A DNA stretch of 64,000 nt from Beroe ovata (lineage: Eukaryota > Ctenophora > Nuda > Beroida > Beroidae), in assembly GCA_946803715.1 (NCBI GenBank), contig CAMPET010000008.1, forward strand, positions 62,001-126,000, in the 5' to 3' direction. The notes beneath the pieces were generated by a model. That model did not search any database. It saw nothing but the letters and a program-made list of their open reading frames with translations, and was not told the origin of the DNA. Shown here one piece after another: positions 60,091-64,000 of the stretch (positions are counted from its first letter, which is position 1; each line of letters opens with the position of its first letter). Position numbers and translations under genes: made by a program.

Positions 60091-60949
60091 TGATAGTCGT
60101 GTTGATTGTAGAAGAGTGCTGAATAGCAAGCGTAATCAAACTGTGACTGAGAGAAGTGTAACTGGCACGTGCAATTCGCCAATTCATAGTCCGTTGCTAT
60201 GGCGACCAGATCTACTCTCGCGAGTCGCGTAGCCATGAAAAGAATTGAAGATCTGCCAGAGATGCATTGAAATAATCAGTGGTGCGTGATTGTCAGACGC
60301 CAACTTGTTAAACCTTTTACTTTTCATTTTGAAGATTCTGTTGTTTCATGCTTCAGTGTTACAGTTTTCCAGAGATCACGATACTGTTCGTCGCGTTGGG
60401 AAAGACATTTATGATACAAGGACATAGGTGTGTCATGTTGTGATCCATGATAGACATGCTGTCCAAGTTATTGGCCTGGACGGGGATAAGCAATTGTGGC
60501 ACATTCCCAACATACCAGGCCGGGCTATTCACGACGTGTTTTGTAGTGATCCTCATTTCCACAAATAACAAAGATATCGTGTTGTGCGCAGAGTATTGTC
60601 ACCGCGCGTTACTGCGAGTGAGATGGAATGTAGCATAAATTACGGAGGAAAGGACAACTGGAAAACTGCCAAGACACGCCCAACAGTGGCAGCAATAACT
60701 GGATGACATGTTACAACTTACGATGAATCCCCATTTCCTCGACATCCGACATCATGTTATGTAAATGACTTTCGTGAGTTTATCTCCATATCCGTGACTC
60801 AATTCATGTTGAGTTTCTGAGAATTCAAGGTTGCTCGCGACACCCATATATTTTGCAATTTAAATTATCTGATAACTCGAATTCCCCCGAAAGTGCACAA
60901 TTCCAGTGTTTTATCAGGCTCTCAATGTATTGCCCCGTTCTTGGGAACN
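60091..60949. other. Region upstream of the RIIa gene, ending at an N
   Basis: Probable promoter and flanking sequence. A gene-like exon was not recognised; frames at 60359-60571 and 60447-60638 oppose each other and have no family features. The N at 60949 joins this region directly to the 3' repeat part of a second RIIa gene copy. Confidence 0.45.
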
Positions 60950-63900
60950 CTGTGGGCACTTCAGTCTCTTCGGTGACCGATTTTCTAGATTTAGAAGATT
61001 TGAGTGAAGTTCTGGATGTCTCTTTTCGAATTCCAGTAGCTTCATCTGTGGGAACTTCAGTCTCCTCGGTGACCGATTTTCTAGATTTAGAAGATTTGAG
61101 TGAAGTTCTGGACGTTTCTTTTCGAATTCCAGTAGCTTCATCTGTGGGAACTTCAGATGGAGGATGTTTGGCAGTTTCTTCAGTCTCATCTGCACCATCA
61201 GTTTTCACATTTTTCTGTTCCTCGGGGAGCACTTCTTTAACTTCAGGTTTCGAGTCCTGTTGACTTACTTCGTGCCCAATTTTAGCTTCATGTTCATCGA
61301 CTGGTGCTTGTTGATTCACTTCTTGTGTTGCTGCGTCATCTTTGACAACAGCATCAACTACCTCGGGGTTCTTGTTGTCTTCAGATTCAGAATTCTCGTT
61401 CACCACTTTCGTTTCCATGGCAACAGTGGGAGATACTTCCTCGGTGTGCAGGTCTTCTAAATCTGCCATCAAATCTTCTTCCAAAGCTTTAATAGTAGAG
61501 GTTGTTGACGGAATTTTGGGAATCCCGCCCTCTTCGTTGGCAAGGAACTCTTGTGCTGCTTCAATTGCTGATTTTACCGATCGAATACTCTTCCCGGATG
61601 TGCTGCTGTTCCCTGAGCTCAACGTTGTGTTGCTCTTCACCGAAGCACTGCTCTTTGCAGATGGGCTTCTCTTGACAGGAGCAGTTTCATTTTCCGGGAC
61701 CTCTTCTGTCACAGGCAGCTTGCTATTGCTTTTCAGTGATGCACCACTTTTCCTTGACATGGCACTTCTTGCCGATGCCGTACTCCTGAGTGAAGTGGAA
61801 CTTCCTGATGCTCCCCGAAGTGGTGCTGCACTCCGCAATGAGGCAGCTTCTCTCACTGCAGTTGCCCTCCCAACGGAGGGGGAACTTCGCAGGGACGTTG
61901 AACTTTTCACGGGGGATTCACTTTTTCCTTGGGCATTGCTTCTTGCAGAAGAAGCACTTCTCAGAGAGGTACTGCTTTTCACTGGAGCTGTACTTTTCCC
62001 TGCTGCTGTGCCTTTCTCTGTTGCACCACCATTGCTTTTTACTGATGCGGCACTTTTTACTGATGCAGCACTTTTTACTGATGCAGCACTTTTCACGGAA
62101 GCGTTGCTCTTTACTGATGCAGCACTTTTCACGGAAGCGTTGCTTTTTACTGATGCAGCACTTTTCACGAAAGTATTGCTTCTGATCGAAGCTGTACTTT
62201 TAGCTGAAGAATTGTTTTTGACCGAAGCAGCGCTTTTAACTGAAGCATTGCTTTTCACTGATGTAGCACTTTTATCTGAAGTAGCGCTTTTAACTGAAGT
62301 AGCACTTTTGGCTGAAGTATTGCTTTTGACCGAAGCAGCACTTTTAGCTGATGCATTGCTTTTTATCGAAGCAGCACTTTTATCCGAAGTATTGCTTTTG
62401 ACTGAGGTAGCACTTTTTGCTGAAGTATTGCTTTTGACTGATGCTGTACTTTTGACTGATGAATTGCTTTTTACCGAAATAGCACTTTTGGCTGAAGTAT
62501 TGCTCTTGATCGATGCAGCACTTTTTGCTGAAACATTGCTTTTTATCGAAGCAGCACTTTTTACGGACGAATTGCTTTTGGCTGAGGTAGAACTTTTCAC
62601 TGAGGAGGAGCTTGTTGACTTCTTTACAGAAGTCTGGTCGGTTTCTTCTTTCAGTGGGACTGAGGGATTCTTTTCCTCAGCTCTTGAAATATCGGATCCC
62701 GCACTTCGGATCGGAGTGGACAGTTCAACTTCTTCCGCTGGATTTTTGGTTGTTGTTGAATCAGCACTTTCTTGTGCCACGTGTACATCTCTCGTAATCT
62801 CGGTTATGTTTTCGTTACGTCCTGGAGATATCAGTAATTCAGTAAAGTTTGAGATGACATATGATGAAATAGCCGAACAGACATTCTCAAAGCATGCTCA
62901 CCACTTACAAACTTAAAGAAAATTTCTGTACTAGAAACACCAAATTTGAGTTGAAAGTCATGTTCTCACCCTCATTTATCTCGTCAACATTCCTAACTTT
63001 TTCATCGGTATCTTGAATATCGGTGGTCTCATTCATGTGGATAGCTGGTCCTTCGCTTTGGTTGCTGTTAGCAACATCCAGATTGTTTTCTGAGGATAAT
63101 AGTTAATGATGTTTGATATACTTATATAGGTACACGACTCGGTTAAACTTAATTCATATCGACTCTCCAGACAAACATGCTTAGAATTACATCAGATCAA
63201 ATGAACAGGAACTGAAAATGAATCTCTATCATTTGCAAGAAGAAACACCCGATTCGAGTTGGAAAAACTCACCCTCATTTTTCTCGTTGACATTCTTGAC
63301 TTGATCATCGGGTTTTTGAGAATCACTGGTCGAATTCTCGTTCATCTGGATTTCTTGTTTCTCGTTTTTATTACTGTTTGAAACATCTCGATCTATCTCT
63401 GAGGATATAAGTGAAGCTTAGGATGATATCTGGCTGTTTTATCTAACCTTCCTATCATCGTCCTAAGACTCAAAAAAAGAAGAAAACTCTATATCATTAA
63501 TTGAAAATGTAAGAGAAAACATGAACATCCAGACAAAGTTGAAAGTTATTATAACTCACCCTCATTTTTCTCGTTGACATTCTTGACTTGGTCATCGGTT
63601 TTTTGAGAATCACTGGTCGAATTCTCGTTCATCTGGATTTCTTGTTTCTCGTTTTTATTACTGTTAGAAACGTCCCGATCTATCTCTGAGGATATAAGTG
63701 AAGCTTAGGATGATATCTGGCTGTTTTATCTTACCTTCCTATCATCGTCCTAAGACTCAAAAAACTGAAGAAAACTCCATATATCATCAATTGTAAGAGA
63801 AAACATTCAGATAAAGTTGAAAGTTATTTACTCACCCTTATGTAAGAGAAAACATTCAGATAAAGTTGAAAGTTATTTACTCACCCTTATTTTCCTCGGT

Positions 63901-64000
63901 GACATTCTTGGCTTGGTCATTGGAAACAGGTTCTTGAGAATTAGCGGTCAGATTCTCGTTCGTCTGGATTGCTGGTATTTCATTTTTGTTGGTGTTAGAA
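60950..64000 (-). CDS. Second, truncated copy of the RIIa hexapeptide-repeat gene
   Basis: Exons match the first copy: 5' partial exon 64000-63885 (cut by the window end), 63685-63560, 63398-63273, 63089-62970 (120 bases, six fewer than its counterpart) and 62821-60950, broken at N 60949 inside the C-terminal 32-residue repeats. The reading frame is open throughout. Differences from the first copy are scattered substitutions and whole-codon or unit-length changes in the hexapeptide tract (for example an extra SSTSAKS-type unit near the start of the repeats). Given the N at its edge and the same pattern at other N positions, it is probably the alternative allele. A recent true tandem duplicate is the other option. 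Confidence 0.75.

Noticed and set aside
60359-60638. Opposing short frames upstream of the RIIa gene
   Set aside because: Mutually antisense, under 75 codons, no family signal.
1-64000. tRNA, rRNA or bacterial operon signals
   Set aside because: No cloverleaf-like or rRNA-like segment was recognised, and all genes have eukaryotic introns.

Overview
This is animal (metazoan) nuclear DNA. Genes are split by GT-AG introns, exon phases join cleanly, and the proteins include animal extracellular-matrix and ciliary families (testican-like, SUEL lectin, MKS1, WDR54). Compact genes, short intergenic stretches and strong allelic divergence suggest a marine invertebrate. A sponge or other non-bilaterian is plausible, but the window alone does not fix the taxon. 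All exon models below were made by eye from splice signals, reading phase and recalled family similarity; no search or RNA evidence was used.

Layout. 0.6-3.2 kb (-): SMARCD/BAF60 chromatin-remodelling subunit. 3.5-5.3 kb (-): RS-rich protein with an RRM. 7.05-9.4 kb (+): cytochrome b5. 10.96-12.8 kb (+): mitochondrial malonyl-CoA:ACP transacylase. 12.8-16 kb: repeat-rich gap with hairpins and small mobile elements. 16-19.9 kb (+): ubiquilin. 21.6 kb (+): CHCHD5-like twin-CX9C protein. 24.6-28.2 kb (-): SETDB1-type Tudor module without a visible methyltransferase half. 29.1-33.6 kb (+): MKS1, with a small opposite-strand gene in intron 7. 34.1-38.5 kb (+): WDR54, with an opposite-strand GT31-like glycosyltransferase in intron 3. 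41.8-45 kb (-): secreted multidomain protein (GCC2/GCC3, sushi-like, SUEL lectin). 48.9-52.9 kb (-): testican (SPOCK)-like protein. 56.7-60.1 kb (-): RIIa docking-domain protein with a very long Ser/Lys/Ala hexapeptide-repeat tail. 60.95-64 kb: second, truncated copy of that gene.

Two features cut across the window. (1) Several single N characters mark joins at which neighbouring sequence is present twice (13.7, 20.6, 40.4, 45.9 and 60.9 kb). These look like unmerged haplotypes, so the doubled SUEL-protein exons, the extra last WDR54 exon and the second RIIa gene should not be counted as paralogues without checking. (2) In five introns of four genes a short tandem duplication includes the exon end and its 5' splice donor. 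I regard this as the most unusual observation here.

The genes do not form one pathway. MKS1 is a cilium transition-zone protein, and RIIa-domain proteins are often linked to cilia or flagella. Ubiquilin, MCAT, cytochrome b5, CHCHD5 and SMARCD are housekeeping functions, while the SUEL-lectin and testican-like proteins are extracellular.
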